Of a DNA stretch of 33,343 bases, positions 7,828-19,803 are shown piece after piece. Position 1 is the stretch's first letter, and each line of letters starts with the position of its first letter. A program made the translations under genes and the position numbers. Under the pieces are notes generated by a model. The model had not been told where the DNA came from, ran no database searches, and was given only the letters and a program-made list of their open reading frames with translations. Source of the stretch: Faecalicoccus sp. (GTDB taxonomy: Bacteria; Bacillota_I; Bacilli_A; Erysipelotrichales; Erysipelotrichaceae); NCBI GenBank assembly GCA_017941505.1, contig JAGAWH010000223.1:1-33343 (forward strand), in the 5' to 3' direction.

Positions 7828-9129
7828 ATGAAAAAACAGAAACAGAAGATCAAATGGAGCCGTGTGGCGATACTTGCCGGGGCGGCATTATTAATTCTGT
7901 TTGGTTTAGTGTTAGGAATCCGTTTGATTATGGGAAAATTCTCCCAAAATCCAAATCAAAACACTTCCTCACAGACCCAGCAGGAAACAACTTCACAATC
8001 AAACCAAAACCAATCCGAATCCAGGGAGGAAAATAAAAAAGAGGAAACGGAAAAGAAGGAAGCGGAAAAGAAGGAAGAGAAAAAAGACGATACCGTTAAA
8101 AAGAAACTGGAATCGATGAGTCTGGAGGAAAAAGTAGCTCAGATGATCATAGTATCACCGGAGCAGATTACTTTTACCGAAGATTTTATTGTTAACTATG
8201 ATGAAACAGTGCAAAATGCACTGAACACCTATCCGATTGGCGGCATCATTCTGTTTTCCAATAATGTTTATGATTTAGAACAGGTCAACTCCCTTCTGAC
8301 AAATACCTATACCTACAATAATGAAGTAAATAAAGTGCCTTTACTGCTGGCAATTGATGAAGAGGGCGGAGAGGTTTCCCGTCTGGCACCAACCGGAGCT
8401 ATGACACCGTTTTCGCCGATGTATTATTATAAGGACGAAGGTGAGGATGTGGCAAAGTCCAATGCGACCACGATTGCCTCCGATTTGAAACAATTTGGCT
8501 TTAATACCGACTTTGCACCGGTAGCGGATACCTGGTCCAATCCAAATAACACAGTCATTGCCACAAGGGCTTACAGCGATGACTACAATCAGGCATCCAT
8601 TCTTGTGAAAGCTGCCGTTCAGGGATTTAAAGAGGAAAATATCATCTGTACCTTAAAACACTTCCCGGGACATGGTGATACCGTGGAAGATTCCCATTAC
8701 AGTTCTGCATATTCCTACAAAACATTGGAAGAGCTGCAGGCCGGTGAATTCTTACCATTTATTGCCGGGATTGAAGGCGGTGCCGATATGGTGATGACAG
8801 GACATATCATCCTGCCTGAGCTGGATGGAACCTACCCTGCCAGTCTTTCTCCTACTATTATCAATATCTTACGAAATGATTTAAAATTTGATGGTGTGAT
8901 CATCACGGATGATTTATGTATGGATTCCATCAATACGGTTTATACCGTAGAAGATGCAGCCGTGCAGGCGGTATTAGCCGGTAATGATATGTTGTTAAGA
9001 CCGGCAGATGTCGATGTGGCAAAAAATGCGATCATAGCTGCCGTAGAAAACGGTACTCTTACAGAAGAAAGAATTGATGAATCCGTAACCCGAATCCTTA
9101 CAATGAAACATGAACACGGCATGTTCTAG
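7828..9129 (+). CDS. Membrane-anchored GH3 beta-N-acetylhexosaminidase (NagZ-like)
   Basis: A 433-residue protein: cytoplasmic basic stretch, one membrane helix (about residues 14-37), a low-complexity linker of Gln/Ser/Asn then Lys/Glu (about 45-90), and a GH3 catalytic domain. The domain shows MSLEEKVAQMI, LLAIDEEGGEVSRL, the signature KHFPGHGDT at about 277-285 and ITDDLCMDS with the likely nucleophile Asp361. The family removes terminal N-acetylglucosamine from peptidoglycan fragments or other glycans; anchoring places the enzyme outside the membrane. The frame is open back to a GTG at 7738, but 7828 (or 7819) begins the natural signal-anchor, and neither has a good SD. Ends at the terminator 9129-9151. 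Confidence 0.9.
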   Translation: MKKQKQKIKWSRVAILAGAALLILFGLVLGIRLIMGKFSQNPNQNTSSQTQQETTSQSNQNQSESREENKKEETEKKEAEKKEEKKDDTVKKKLESMSLEEKVAQMIIVSPEQITFTEDFIVNYDETVQNALNTYPIGGIILFSNNVYDLEQVNSLLTNTYTYNNEVNKVPLLLAIDEEGGEVSRLAPTGAMTPFSPMYYYKDEGEDVAKSNATTIASDLKQFGFNTDFAPVADTWSNPNNTVIATRAYSDDYNQASILVKAAVQGFKEENIICTLKHFPGHGDTVEDSHYSSAYSYKTLEELQAGEFLPFIAGIEGGADMVMTGHIILPELDGTYPASLSPTIINILRNDLKFDGVIITDDLCMDSINTVYTVEDAAVQAVLAGNDMLLRPADVDVAKNAIIAAVENGTLTEERIDESVTRILTMKHEHGMF

Positions 9130-9151
9130 GCAGAAGAAATTCTGCCTTTTT
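9129..9151 (+). terminator. Intrinsic terminator of the GH3 gene
   Basis: Stem GGCAGAA 9129-9135, loop GAAA, TTCTGCC 9140-9146, then TTTTT. It starts on the last base of the TAG stop. Confidence 0.9.
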
Positions 9152-9157
9152 ATATAC

Positions 9158-9184
9158 GAAAAAAGCTTCACATAATGTGAAGCT
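9158..9184 (-). terminator. Intrinsic terminator of the polysaccharide deacetylase gene
   Basis: A near-perfect palindrome at 9164-9184 (arms of 10 nt around a central A), with six T after it on the minus strand. The TAG stop of the deacetylase lies in the upstream arm. Confidence 0.85.
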
Positions 9185-10577
9185 ATCTATGGTGACATTC
9201 CGGTGAATATTCATTTAGAGTCGCAAAGCTGTATCCCTGACTTTGATAATATTCAATAATCGTTGGAAGAGCTTCGGCCGTTGTTTCCTTACCGAAGGTA
9301 TCGTGCATCAAGATGACAAGAGAATCCCCTGTTCCAAGACAGGCATTTTCTATAATAACAGAAGGATCAACCCCAATAGCGGAGGCGTCCCCGGAATCGA
9401 CATTCCAATCGAAATAATAATATCCCTGATCAGTGACCATTTGTGTAAGTTCTGTCATGATTCCATAGGAGTAATTATCACTGATGGTGTTTGAAGAACC
9501 TCCCGGAAAACGGATAATATTGGAATGATAACCGGTTAACTCTTCCACCATATTGCTGATCGAATTTAAATCTTCAAAGTAATTATCAACCGAAGAATAT
9601 ACATAACTAAACTCATGTGTATAGGTATGAAGACCGATTTGATGCCCGGCTTTATACGCTTTGACAATATAATCGTTATATTGCTGTCCGTTTCCTGTCA
9701 CAAAGAAGGTTGCCTTGACATTATATGTATCCAGAATATCTAAAATTGTCGGTGTGACATTACTCGGCCCATCATCAAAGGTTAAATATACTACCTTATT
9801 AGAGGTATACTCTGCGCCTTCTTCGCTGTCCTGTTCAATTGTTAAAGTTACGGTTTCGCGGGTTTCATTACCGGAGCGGTCTGCCGCAATATAAACAACT
9901 TCATATTCTCCCGGTGTATTATAGTCAACCTGGGAATCATCTACAGTGATTTTCGGCTTTGAATCCATATCATCACTTGCCTCTACACCGCTTGTTAAAT
10001 CGACAGATTCTCCCGGGCGAAGCTTTATATCCTTTGTTCCGGATACCTTTGGAGCCGTCTTATCTTCAATGCGGGTTAATTCAGCATCTTGTTCGGTTGT
10101 ATTATTGTAAGCATCTGTGGCTACAATAACTACCGTCTGTTTACCGGATTTGTTTGTCGGTTCTTCTTTAAAAGAGAAAGTGACTTCAGATGCATCTTTG
10201 CACTCTTTCACAAATTGTTTCGGTTTGACTTCCTGGTACGTGTCGGTTTCAATTGACTTTAAGGTTAATTCCGGCGGTGTTGTATCGGTAACAATATACG
10301 TGATCGTTTTAGATTGAAAACGGCATTTTAATGTCACAGGATATGTTCCTGCCTTTGATGTATCTACCGTACCCTCTACTGTCACATCATTCTCATCGGC
10401 CAGAAAAGAAAATATGATATCATCCTTTGGGTTTACACTTTCCCCGGCTAATTCAACTTCCCGATTCTTTGCACGTATCATTAATGGGTGCGTATAGAAA
10501 TAGACAAAGCCTCCCAATACACCCAATAGCGGTAAAAGTAAAATAAGCAATCTTACATAATTTACCCTTCGTTTCAT
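9183..10577 (-). CDS. Membrane-anchored polysaccharide deacetylase (CE4/NodB) with Ig-like repeats
   Basis: A 464-residue protein with an N-terminal membrane helix (residues 8-28), then two to three bacterial Ig-like/DUF5011-type repeats (about 35-245; features DTTPPELTL and DKTAPKVSG), and a C-terminal NodB domain. The catalytic motifs are present: TFDDG 266-270, zinc ligands His317 and His321 (HTYTH), RFPGG 356-360, and LMHD near the end. This family deacetylates N-acetylglucosamine or N-acetylmuramic acid in peptidoglycan and related glycans, often conferring lysozyme resistance. The Ig-like spacer would lift the enzyme into the wall. Its ATG at 10577 follows GGGGGATATT. It is divergent from the MBL-fold gene, and shares its neighbourhood with GH3 and SGNH glycan enzymes. 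Confidence 0.92.
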   Translation of the reverse strand: MKRRVNYVRLLILLLPLLGVLGGFVYFYTHPLMIRAKNREVELAGESVNPKDDIIFSFLADENDVTVEGTVDTSKAGTYPVTLKCRFQSKTITYIVTDTTPPELTLKSIETDTYQEVKPKQFVKECKDASEVTFSFKEEPTNKSGKQTVVIVATDAYNNTTEQDAELTRIEDKTAPKVSGTKDIKLRPGESVDLTSGVEASDDMDSKPKITVDDSQVDYNTPGEYEVVYIAADRSGNETRETVTLTIEQDSEEGAEYTSNKVVYLTFDDGPSNVTPTILDILDTYNVKATFFVTGNGQQYNDYIVKAYKAGHQIGLHTYTHEFSYVYSSVDNYFEDLNSISNMVEELTGYHSNIIRFPGGSSNTISDNYSYGIMTELTQMVTDQGYYYFDWNVDSGDASAIGVDPSVIIENACLGTGDSLVILMHDTFGKETTAEALPTIIEYYQSQGYSFATLNEYSPECHHR

Positions 10578-10670
10578 AATATCCCCCGTTTGAATCCCCT
10601 AACTGTTATAATTATTATAGCTGAAATATAATTGTTATAAACTTTAATATGAAAGGAAATTATTATTTTT

Positions 10671-11465
10671 ATGTTGTTAACAATGTTAGGAACAGGGCAT
10701 GCGATGGTCACAAATTGTTTTAATACCTGTTTTACTTTAAAAAAGAATAATGAATACTTCTTGGTGGATACCGGTGGAGGAAATGGTTTGTTGAGACAGA
10801 TGAAAAAAGCCAACATAAATCCAAATGAAATATCCGCTGTATTTATCTCTCATAAACATGTGGATCATATCACCGGATGTCTATGGCTTTTCCGTATCTT
10901 TCTACAGAATGCCGCAAGAGGAAAATTAGATCATCCGGTTACCTTTTATTCTCACTTTGAGATTATCGAGTTTCTGGAAAAGACGATTCATTTCTTATTT
11001 GATGATCATGCCTTAATTGACAAGACGATTCGCTTTATTCCCGTAGAAGATAAAGAAACTGCAACAATCTTAGACTGTCCTGTTACCTTCTTTGACATTC
11101 ATGCCCAAAAGGTAAAACAGTTTGGATTTAAAATGCAGATCAATGAAGACGAATCTCTGGTATTTGCGGGTGATGAATCGTTAAATGAAAGCGAATATCC
11201 GTATATTGAAAACTGTGCATGGCTTTTAACCGAAGCGTTCTGTATGCATAAAGATGCAGATATTTTCCATCCGTATCGTATTGGTCATTCCACTGTAAAA
11301 ACCGCTTCTGAAACAGCTGAAAAGTTAAATGTACATAATCTTGTTCTCTATCATACGGAGGATAGTGATTTAAAAAATCGTAAGAATAACTACATAAATG
11401 AAGGAAAACAGTATTTTTCCGGTAATATTTTCGTTCCCGATGACTTAGATCAGATCAAATTATGA
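10671..11465 (+). CDS. MBL-fold metallo-hydrolase (RNase Z-like branch)
   Basis: A 264-residue metallo-beta-lactamase-fold protein. N-terminal MLLTMLGTGHA precedes the metal motif H61-x-H63-x-D65-H66 (SHKHVDH); a later aspartate in VFAGDES and histidines in HPYRIGHST and LYHTED complete a two-metal site. The layout resembles ribonuclease Z and its lipid- or nucleotide-hydrolysing relatives, but the long exosite arm of true RNase Z is absent, so the substrate is open. The ATG at 10671 has a GAAAGGAAA site about 14 nt upstream, slightly far. It is divergent from the deacetylase gene, and a promoter for the next gene overlaps its 3' end. Confidence 0.85.
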   Translation: MLLTMLGTGHAMVTNCFNTCFTLKKNNEYFLVDTGGGNGLLRQMKKANINPNEISAVFISHKHVDHITGCLWLFRIFLQNAARGKLDHPVTFYSHFEIIEFLEKTIHFLFDDHALIDKTIRFIPVEDKETATILDCPVTFFDIHAQKVKQFGFKMQINEDESLVFAGDESLNESEYPYIENCAWLLTEAFCMHKDADIFHPYRIGHSTVKTASETAEKLNVHNLVLYHTEDSDLKNRKNNYINEGKQYFSGNIFVPDDLDQIKL

Positions 11466-11471
11466 TATAAT
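11463..11471 (+). promoter_or_regulatory. Extended -10 promoter of the small membrane protein gene
   Basis: TG-A-TATAAT at 11463-11471, starting within the TGA stop region of the MBL gene; no clear -35. The predicted transcription start lies just before the SD GGGAG at about 11480. Confidence 0.5.
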
Positions 11472-11494
11472 GACTGGCGTGGGAGCTGATACAT

Positions 11495-11767
11495 ATGAAG
11501 CAGATAGATAAGAATATATTCTTTAGAAGCGGTTTAGCTTTAATTGCGATTACCCTCTTCATCCGAAGAGTGATCGATGTTCCATCATGGCTTGTTTGGG
11601 GCGGTATCATCTTAGGTTTTGCACTATTTGCGATGTTCTTTGTGTTCGACAAGGAAGAATCCATGAAGCCAAAACCAAAGGCAATTGCCCGTAAGGAACG
11701 TCAGGAAAGAGAACGCTTGAAGCAGGAAAAAGAAGCCGAAAAGCAGGCAAAGAAGAACAAAAAATAA
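11495..11767 (+). CDS. Small membrane protein with charged C-terminal tail
   Basis: A 90-residue protein: two hydrophobic segments (about residues 12-24 and 30-50, joined by a short RRVIDVPS turn), then a long Lys/Glu/Gln helix (about 52-90, with ARKERQERERLKQEKEAEKQ) probably in the cytoplasm. The ATG at 11495 follows GGGAG at proper distance. I do not recognise the family; such two-helix proteins with a basic coiled tail often bind RNA, ribosomes or another membrane protein, but nothing here proves it. It has its own extended -10 promoter and ends in a bidirectional terminator. Confidence 0.75.
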   Translation: MKQIDKNIFFRSGLALIAITLFIRRVIDVPSWLVWGGIILGFALFAMFFVFDKEESMKPKPKAIARKERQERERLKQEKEAEKQAKKNKK

Positions 11768-11802
11768 TGGGAATAAGATGATTCTTATACCCATGTTTTT
11801 TT
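11767..11802. terminator. Bidirectional terminator
   Basis: Stem 11767-11778 with 11783-11794 (twelve pairs, one mismatch), loop TGAT, seven T on the plus side; on the minus side the stem is followed by ATTATTTTTTG. It ends both the small membrane gene and the lipoprotein gene at 11801. Confidence 0.8.
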
Positions 11803-12613
11803 AGTCTTTCTTTTCATCAATCCTCGTTAAGGCATCGATAATTCTCTGTTCAAGATCTTGCTGTTGGGAAGCTGTTAAATATTGTGAAGTACGAATAACA
11901 CATGTACCAACCACGATATGTGATCCGGATACAAATACCGTATTATCAAATGCCCCTAAATAAACATCACGCTTTTGGGCATCTTCAACGGTCTTATAAA
12001 CTTCCACGCTTCCTCCGCAATCGGTTCCTTTATCAATCAAGGTATCCCCATAGACCTTGCTCTGGTCGACAGCCGAGTCTAAAAAATAAACCTGTGAAGT
12101 ATAACCTCCTGCCTTATTTAGATTCCCGTTAGGATCGTTATCTTCTGTTACTGCTTCAATTTCTTTGATGGATTCCACTTCTTTTAAACGCGAAATAATA
12201 AAATCCTGAGATGGAGCATTTAACAGTTCAAACTTGGCTGCACTTTGTTCCAGATTCTCTTTTTTCGTTTGAAGATCTTCAATGGTTTTTGAATAATCAA
12301 TTTTCTTTAACTGCTGATCAACCAAGTCATTGATTTCTTTTTCCGAATCCGGCATTGGTGGAATTTCAACAATTTCATCCTCCGCTTTTTTAACAGCTTC
12401 TTGTAGATTGGTAAGATCTTCTTCCATTAATGGGATGGGATCCTCATCCAGATACGCATTGATCTCTTTAATCAAATCATTCAGTTCTGTCTGCTGTTTT
12501 TCGATTCTTGTCTTTTCCGTATTATAGGATTCTTTGGCTGCCTTCATCTGGTCAGACTCACATCCTGTCAATAACATACATAATATGATTACTGCAGAAA
12601 GTATCCTTTTCAT
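11801..12613 (-). CDS. Lipoprotein with N-terminal coiled coil
   Basis: About 270 residues. The signal peptide ends in the lipobox LLTGC, with Cys18 as the lipidated residue when the ATG at 12613 is used; I prefer that start because GGGGAG (12621-12626) lies 7 nt before it, although the preceding ATG (12616) and TTG (12619) are in frame. Residues about 20-130 form a long charged coiled coil (TRIEKQQTELNDLIKEI and similar). Residues about 150-265 make a compact domain (VYFLDSAVDQSKVYG, CGGSVEVYKTVEDAQKR, HIVVGTCVIRTSQYL) that looks like a small alpha/beta sensor-like fold seen in other Firmicutes lipoproteins. Function is unknown. No adjacent operon partner; terminator shared at 11767-11802. 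Confidence 0.8.
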   Translation of the reverse strand: MKRILSAVIILCMLLTGCESDQMKAAKESYNTEKTRIEKQQTELNDLIKEINAYLDEDPIPLMEEDLTNLQEAVKKAEDEIVEIPPMPDSEKEINDLVDQQLKKIDYSKTIEDLQTKKENLEQSAAKFELLNAPSQDFIISRLKEVESIKEIEAVTEDNDPNGNLNKAGGYTSQVYFLDSAVDQSKVYGDTLIDKGTDCGGSVEVYKTVEDAQKRDVYLGAFDNTVFVSGSHIVVGTCVIRTSQYLTASQQQDLEQRIIDALTRIDEKKD

Positions 12614-12722
12614 CATCAATCTCCCCTTTTATTCCATAATCAAATTGTTTGTCTCATTTATTCTATGTTTAATGAAGAGGAAAATCAATTCTTTATCATG
12701 TAAAGGCATACGATTCATATAC

Positions 12723-13481
12723 TCATTTGCGTGCAATAAAGAAAAATCTTGGCATCTTTAAAAGCACACGACCATCCGCCTGCATTGGAAAGTCCAGACG
12801 TATCTCTTCTAACAATTCTTTTAGAAACATCGATTTTTGATCTTCGCTTAATCGATCAAGATACGGTCTTAACCCGCTTCCTTTATACCATTCAATTACG
12901 GCTTGTGCAGAAGGAACAATGTGGTAATAATGCGTTTCCCACATGGTAATATCGGATGTTGATCGAGATAGAATATCAAATGTTTCATTAGGTAATCGAT
13001 CGTGAAAATTGCGTATTCCCTTTAAATCATTCCAGTTCTTTTCAACCAGACGATCCAAAGATCTATAAAATGGTGCCATCTGCACCAATGGCATCTGTAC
13101 CGCAAGAACCCCGCCCTCATTTACATGTTCCATCAATACAGAAAGTAAGCTTTCATGATTAGGGATCCATTGCAGACAGGCATTCGAGAACAATAAATCA
13201 TACTTTCCAAATGAATTCAGTTCATCGGGTACCCGACATTTTTTAAATTCAATTTCCGGGTATTTCTGTTTGGCACTTTCCAACATATTTTCTGAGCTGT
13301 CAATTCCGATAATCTCTGCGCTGCCAAATGCCTTTTTTAATTCAATTGTACTGTTACCCGGCCCACATCCTATATCCAAAATTGTCTTAGGCTCTATATC
13401 GATTCGATGGATTAAGTCGATTGTCGGCTGTGTGCGTTCTTTTTCAAATTTTATATATTGACTTGAATTCCAATCACTCAT
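12723..13481 (-). CDS. tam: Trans-aconitate 2-methyltransferase-like enzyme
   Basis: A 252-residue class I SAM methyltransferase. It starts with WNSSQYIKFEKERTQP, the typical Tam opening, then the SAM-binding motif ILDIGCGPGNST (residues about 33-44), IIGIDSSENML, and FDLLFSNACLQWI. Tam converts trans-aconitate to its monomethyl ester and so disposes of this aconitase inhibitor; other small acids may also be substrates. The ATG at 13481 has GAGGT upstream. It lies 26 nt after the DUF5131 gene and is likely its operon partner. No TCA-cycle gene is present here to support the substrate. Confidence 0.85.
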   Translation of the reverse strand: MSDWNSSQYIKFEKERTQPTIDLIHRIDIEPKTILDIGCGPGNSTIELKKAFGSAEIIGIDSSENMLESAKQKYPEIEFKKCRVPDELNSFGKYDLLFSNACLQWIPNHESLLSVLMEHVNEGGVLAVQMPLVQMAPFYRSLDRLVEKNWNDLKGIRNFHDRLPNETFDILSRSTSDITMWETHYYHIVPSAQAVIEWYKGSGLRPYLDRLSEDQKSMFLKELLEEIRLDFPMQADGRVLLKMPRFFFIARK

Positions 13482-13507
13482 GATTTTTACCTCTTATTCT
13501 ATAATCA

Positions 13508-14389
13508 TCACTTTTCGCAATTACCACACTCAGAGCATCCGTTACAAAGAATCCGAAAGGAGCATTGTTCACATTTTTTCGCATAATGAGGGATATACAG
13601 ATTTTCTTTTGGAATCGGATTTCCAAAGCTGTCTACCAGTTTAAACTCCATCGGTTTACCTTGATAGGTCATCCCCGACTTATACGCCTGCAAATTTTGT
13701 ATCTGCTTATTAGGAATCTTATATGTAGTGCCATCTTTAATAAAGGTTGTTCCCGTCTCCATAAAGCAGAATGTGATATCTCTTTTTACACACTCATCTC
13801 TTAACTGTTTCACCCATTCAAAGTCACAAGGCCTACTGCCACCGTAATTTTCACCACCGCAGGCAACCTGTTCAATTTGACCGGTATCCAGATATTTTTC
13901 AATACGAACCTCACCCAGTATTGGAGCAAAATACAATCCTTTATGTTTAAAAGGAAGTTCAAGAAGAATGGGTATTCTTTCATCCGCACGAGCCTGGTTT
14001 TCACAGGTTACGTTCAGAAAAATATGATCCCATCCATCTTCCCAATCATCTGGAAGACATTCTCTTACTCTTTGAGGTCTTTTCGTGAGCAACAAAAACT
14101 TAACATCCCTTCTCTGAGACATGATTTTCCAGGCTTCCGGACGCCACGCATCTGCTTCTTCCAGAAAAAAGTCGGATGTCATGCAGACACTGATCATTTC
14201 CCCACTCTGTATCTTATATTGTCCATTTCTATATTTTGACAACGGATACTTAAAGCCTGTTTTTGTCTTATATATGTCAGCTCCGTTTTTGCTCCGCATC
14301 CCGTCAAGGTAATACACGTAACAATTCTGACAGCCTTCGCTACATTTTATACATCCATGCCATGGATTCCAATTTGCGTGCATTGCCAT
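13508..14389 (-). CDS. DUF5131 (Gp37/Gp68-like) radical-SAM-like protein
   Basis: A 293-residue protein. Near its N-terminus is WNPWHGCIKCSEGCQNCY: Cys16-x3-Cys20-x2-Cys23 fits the 4Fe-4S radical SAM motif, with Cys13 just before it. Central blocks FLLLTKRPQRVRECLPDDW, GCFAP-like LYFAPILGEV and ACGGENYGGSRPCDFEWV are family hallmarks of DUF5131, often annotated as phage Gp37/Gp68. At the C-terminus six cysteines (273, 276, 282, 285, 288, 291) could hold an additional iron-sulfur cluster or zinc. The reaction is unknown; phage relatives are linked to nucleotide or protein modification. ATG at 14389, with GGAAGG about 10 nt upstream. No phage genes flank it. Confidence 0.85.
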   Translation of the reverse strand: MAMHANWNPWHGCIKCSEGCQNCYVYYLDGMRSKNGADIYKTKTGFKYPLSKYRNGQYKIQSGEMISVCMTSDFFLEEADAWRPEAWKIMSQRRDVKFLLLTKRPQRVRECLPDDWEDGWDHIFLNVTCENQARADERIPILLELPFKHKGLYFAPILGEVRIEKYLDTGQIEQVACGGENYGGSRPCDFEWVKQLRDECVKRDITFCFMETGTTFIKDGTTYKIPNKQIQNLQAYKSGMTYQGKPMEFKLVDSFGNPIPKENLYIPHYAKKCEQCSFRILCNGCSECGNCEK

Positions 14390-14428
14390 CGTTCATTTAT
14401 CCTTCCATTCAACAAGGTTATTATAACC

Positions 14429-14454
14429 AAAAAAGAGCAACTATTCAGTTGCTC
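14429..14454 (-). terminator. Intrinsic terminator of the pyr operon
   Basis: Minus-strand stem GAGCAACT/AGTTGCTC around ATTC-complement loop (14435-14454), followed by six T. It includes the TAG stop of pyrE at 14441-14443. Confidence 0.88.
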
Positions 14455-15105
14455 CGTATAATTTATAGTAATCATCAATTCGCTGTTTTAATTCAGGTTC
14501 TAATGCATCCTTGGATTCTAAATATTCAACAACTTCCGGCATGGATACAATCGCAGCAGTCGGGAAACCATAGATTTCAGAAACCTCTTTTAAAGCTGTT
14601 TTATTGCCTTTACCCTTTTCGTTACGGTTTAATGAAACCATCAAACCAACGATTTCAACATCAGCAGCTGAGCGTACCTTTGGTACGGTTTCTTCCATTG
14701 ATTTACCGGATGTTGTAACATCTTCAATCATCACAACACGGTCACCATCCTGTAATTTATAACCTAAGAAGCTTCCTTTATCAGCACCATGATCCTTTTC
14801 TTCTTTACGGTCGGAACAATAACGAACTTCCATACCGAATAGATCATACAATGCGATCGCAGTTACGACTGCCAATGGAATTCCTTTATAGGCAGGACCA
14901 AATAACACGTTAAAATCTTTTCCGTATTGGTCTACGATAGCCTTGGCATAGTATTCACCAAGTCTCTTTAACTGATATCCGGTTACATAACCGCCGGCAT
15001 TCATAAAGAACGGAGATTTTCTACCTGACTTTAATGTGAAATCACCGAATTTTAATACTTTCGATTCCAACATGAAATCGATAAACTCTTTTTTATATGC
15101 TTCCA

Positions 15106-15106
<1 letters not shown>
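14441..15106 (-). CDS. pyrE: Orotate phosphoribosyltransferase
   Basis: 221 residues. PyrE joins orotate with PRPP to give orotidine 5'-monophosphate, the fifth step of UMP synthesis. Visible are LKSGRKSPFFMNAGGY (orotate-binding N-terminal part), KGIPLA, and the PRPP loop VVMIEDVTTSGKS. Length is normal for the family's longer PyrE branch. It is last in pyrB-K-D-F-E: the pyrF stop and pyrE ATG share one base (TAATG), suggesting coupled translation. Its stop lies in the operon terminator hairpin. Confidence 0.95.
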
Positions 15107-17439
<2,333 letters not shown>

Positions 17440-17440
17440 A

Positions 17441-19026
<1,586 letters not shown>

Positions 19027-19264
19027 GTTAATCTCCTTTGTCCAGCCTCTCTATTTACTTAAAAGATAAAAAAATCAATAAAAATAATCAATTCAAATAT
19101 TTTTTATTTTGATTCGTATCACTTATCTAAATTGTACTACAGATTCGTGTATTTGCCTTTCTATATCCGTCTTTTACGGTTATATTTATCCCATGCTTTT
19201 CACATAGTTCCATGATTCTTATCTCACATTTTTCTGTTAGCATAATGGTGCAAGGGTGATAGAT

Positions 19265-19702
19265 ATGGAACTTAATGTATTTTTCTTTTTAAAAATGAAA
19301 AAGGATGTAATCTTCTTCTATGATGATTTTACAATTGAAGAAGGATTACAGCTGATGCAGAAACATCGATTTACGGCAATGCCGGTTGTGGACCATGATG
19401 GTATATACCTAGGTACTATCAATGAGGGAGATTTTCTGAGATACTTTCTGACACACAATGATATTGCTCCCGAACATCTCATGGGCACAGAAGTGAAGCA
19501 TTTACTGCGGGAGGGTTTTAATCCTTCAGTAACCGTCGAAACACCGGTGGATGAAATTTTTCAACATTCGTTGAATCAAAATTTTGTACCCATCACCGAT
19601 GACAGGCAGATATTCATCGGCATTGTGACTCGTAAAACGATTCTGGCATATTTATTGGAAGAAGCTAAAAAATACATTCCGTTGATCCAGGATCAACTAT
19701 AG
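19265..19702 (+). CDS. Tandem CBS domain protein (DarB/CbpB-like)
   Basis: About 145 residues; start ATG 19265 behind AAGGGTG (the frame extends to a GTG at 19256). It contains two CBS motifs: the first around FTIEEGLQLMQKHRFTAMPVVDHDGIYLGTINEGDFL, the second around VETPVDEIFQHSLNQNFVPI with ITDDRQIFIGIVTRKTILAYL. A stand-alone CBS pair of this size and the end QIFIGIVTRKTI resemble DarB (YkuL) of Bacillus and CbpB of Listeria, which bind c-di-AMP and then control partners such as the stringent-response enzyme Rel. AMP or ATP ligands are the alternative. It is a single gene, divergent from flavodoxin, ending in its own terminator. Confidence 0.8.
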   Translation: MELNVFFFLKMKKDVIFFYDDFTIEEGLQLMQKHRFTAMPVVDHDGIYLGTINEGDFLRYFLTHNDIAPEHLMGTEVKHLLREGFNPSVTVETPVDEIFQHSLNQNFVPITDDRQIFIGIVTRKTILAYLLEEAKKYIPLIQDQL

Positions 19703-19719
19703 GCCTTCGTTCCGTAATC

Positions 19720-19743
19720 AGGGGCTGTTTTGCAGCCCCTTTT
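19720..19743 (+). terminator. Terminator after the CBS gene
   Basis: Stem AGGGGCTG (19720-19727) with CAGCCCCT (19733-19740), loop TTTTG, followed by TTTT. Confidence 0.85.
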
Positions 19744-19749
19744 CTATGT

Positions 19750-19778
19750 TTGAAAGCTACAGAGAATTGTTGTATGAT
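19750..19778 (+). promoter_or_regulatory. Promoter of xpt
   Basis: TTGAAA 19750-19755, 17-nt spacer, TATGAT 19773-19778. Transcript start about 19785 gives a leader of roughly 19 nt, too short for a purine riboswitch. Confidence 0.65.
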
Positions 19779-19803
19779 GGTAGTTACTCTGGAGGTGAAG
19801 GCA

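Noticed and set aside
19785..19803. Purine riboswitch before xpt
   Set aside because: The leader predicted from the promoter is about 19 nt and has no purine-aptamer loops.
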